Below are positions 4,542-5,452 of a stretch of DNA of 5,452 bases, piece by piece. The stretch's first letter is position 1. Every line of letters begins with the position of its first letter. The notes under the pieces are model-generated. The model was not told where the DNA came from. It worked only from the letters and a program-made list of their open reading frames with translations, and ran no database searches. Position numbers and translations under genes: made by a program. Source of the stretch: an uncultured Anaerolineales bacterium. GTDB taxonomy: Bacteria > Chloroflexota > Anaerolineae > Anaerolineales > Villigracilaceae. Where the stretch lies: the NCBI GenBank assembly GCA_938008865.1, contig CALLJA010000594.1, positions 1 to 5,452 on the forward strand, read 5' to 3'.

Positions 4542-5452
4542 TCAGTAGGGGTTGAACAGTAACACATCTGCCATCTGGGCATTCATGATCAACTGGCCCG
4601 CTTCGAAGGGGGACATACAACTGCGATATGTGGTCAGGTTACCGACAAGGGATTTAATCTCCTGGTAGAGATAGTCGGCCCCATAATGATAGGTGGTAAA
4701 GATACATTTGTCGATCAGGTTCAGTGTCAGTTTGAACAGATCCAAATAAGACAGGCCAGGTTTTTGCATAGCTTTTCTCAAAGCCAGGCCGCTCTTTTCG
4801 AGTTCGATCAAATAACTGGCCAAGCCATTCAATAATCGATAGCCCTCCCAATTCTTGTTAAGCGCAGGCGGAAGAAGCGCAGTGAGCAACACGAGCAGGC
4901 GCAGGTGGAAGGTGGCCCATTCGAGTGCTTTTTCTTTCTGTTTCAAGTCTATGGATACAATATCTTGAGCGAGGTGTCGATACAGGGACCAATAGCCGCC
5001 TTTAGTCTTGGACTCGATGATCTTTTCCCATTGGGTGTAATAGACCAGGAAGAAGAGGTCTAAAAAACGGTTGTGCTTTTGCTGTCGGCCTTTTTTCTTT
5101 GCCAGCACGGATTGGGGTATGTTGGGTGCACCGTTCGGGTCTTGCCGCGCCCTTTGTACGATGGCGGCCATGATGAAACCGAAACAGGCCGTCAGGGAGG
5201 TATTTCCCAGGATACCCACCAATAATAACGGCAACGGAGAAATGCCTGGCATTGAAACACGGTCCAGGTAGGTCCATACTAGCAGGAAAGCCAGCCCCAG
5301 GCTGACCGCCAGGCCCACAAAGGGCCAGGCATTGGGACCCTTGGGAGAGAGCAGGATGAAAATGGTCAACAGGCTGATTAATCCCAGCCCTGTGGATAGC
5401 GCCTTGCCCGCGGCTTCATAGCCTGCGGGCCATAAAATAAAATTCAAGACGG
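4542..5452 (-). CDS. Unrecognised membrane protein with three N-terminal transmembrane segments (5' end uncertain)
   Basis: I do not recognise this protein. Counting from a possible TTG start at 5447 it has 301 residues. No ATG lies near the 5' end, and the frame stays open to the window edge, so the true start may lie outside. Hydrophobic segments are at about 14-33, 40-61 and 71-97. They are followed by a basic stretch, AKKKGRQQKHNR (116-127), which suggests that the rest is cytoplasmic. That part looks helical, with a hydrophobic LLVLLTALLPPAL helix (184-196). It ends NPY-TGA, and the frame continues past the TGA for 131 codons. Base use differs from its neighbours: 23 of 60 bases are G or C at 4681-4740, though other parts are GC-rich. 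This could reflect recent acquisition or weak constraint. It may be a nonsense-interrupted gene. Confidence 0.65.
   Translation of the reverse strand, partial: VLNFILWPAGYEAAGKALSTGLGLISLLTIFILLSPKGPNAWPFVGLAVSLGLAFLLVWTYLDRVSMPGISPLPLLLVGILGNTSLTACFGFIMAAIVQRARQDPNGAPNIPQSVLAKKKGRQQKHNRFLDLFFLVYYTQWEKIIESKTKGGYWSLYRHLAQDIVSIDLKQKEKALEWATFHLRLLVLLTALLPPALNKNWEGYRLLNGLASYLIELEKSGLALRKAMQKPGLSYLDLFKLTLNLIDKCIFTTYHYGADYLYQEIKSLVGNLTTYRSCMSPFEAGQLIMNAQMADVLLFNPY

Noticed and set aside
4511..4544. Calling the interrupted gene a selenoprotein
   Set aside because: The stem is short, the loop is too close to the TGA for a typical bacterial SECIS, no known selenoprotein family matches, and a single TGG to TGA change explains the same data. 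Kept only as a low-ranked alternative.
1..5452. CRISPR array, tRNA, rRNA, insertion sequence or phage genes
   Set aside because: No regularly spaced repeats, no cloverleaf or rRNA sequence, and no transposase or phage protein motifs are visible. The gaps are all under 175 bp.

Overview
The window carries four genes, one of them apparently split, all on the minus strand and read right to left. Coding DNA is mostly GC-rich: a hand count gives 41 of 60 bases G or C at 1801-1860 inside the permease. The intergenic gaps are short (116-173 bp) and nearly all contain an inverted repeat. Promoter hexamers and Shine-Dalgarno sites look bacterial. My taxonomic guess, from gene style and the type of intergenic repeat only, is a Chloroflexota (Anaerolineae-like) bacterium. 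This is weakly supported because there is no rRNA or other phylogenetic marker.

Layout in transcription order. (1) 5452-4146: an unrecognised membrane protein with three N-terminal transmembrane segments and a helical cytoplasmic part. Its frame is interrupted by one TGA at 4544-4542, then stays open for 131 more codons. A 9-bp stem-loop begins right after the TGA. (2) 4139-4107: a strong hairpin after this gene, the likely terminator. (3) 4024-2216: an M3-family oligoendopeptidase (PepF type) with an intact HEXXH zinc site and a good Shine-Dalgarno site. (4) 2211-2117: an intergenic stretch made of REP-like inverted repeats. (5) 2099-552: a 515-residue LctP-type permease that looks divergent at the family's most conserved loop. 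(6) 544-455: a perfect 14-bp inverted repeat around a 62-bp centre. (7) 378-67: a small ArsR/SmtB-type repressor with consensus -35 and -10 hexamers, a candidate autoregulatory operator in the promoter, and a convincing Rho-independent terminator at 62-27. The left edge holds another palindrome and half of a possible promoter for a gene outside the window.

These look like mostly independent transcription units, not one pathway. PepF finishes cytosolic oligopeptide breakdown, and the permease would import a small hydroxycarboxylate such as lactate or a relative. The ArsR protein probably controls itself and may control whatever lies to the left. The points most worth checking are the in-frame TGA with its hairpin, the altered permease signature, and the two Cys-Cys pairs in the ArsR protein.
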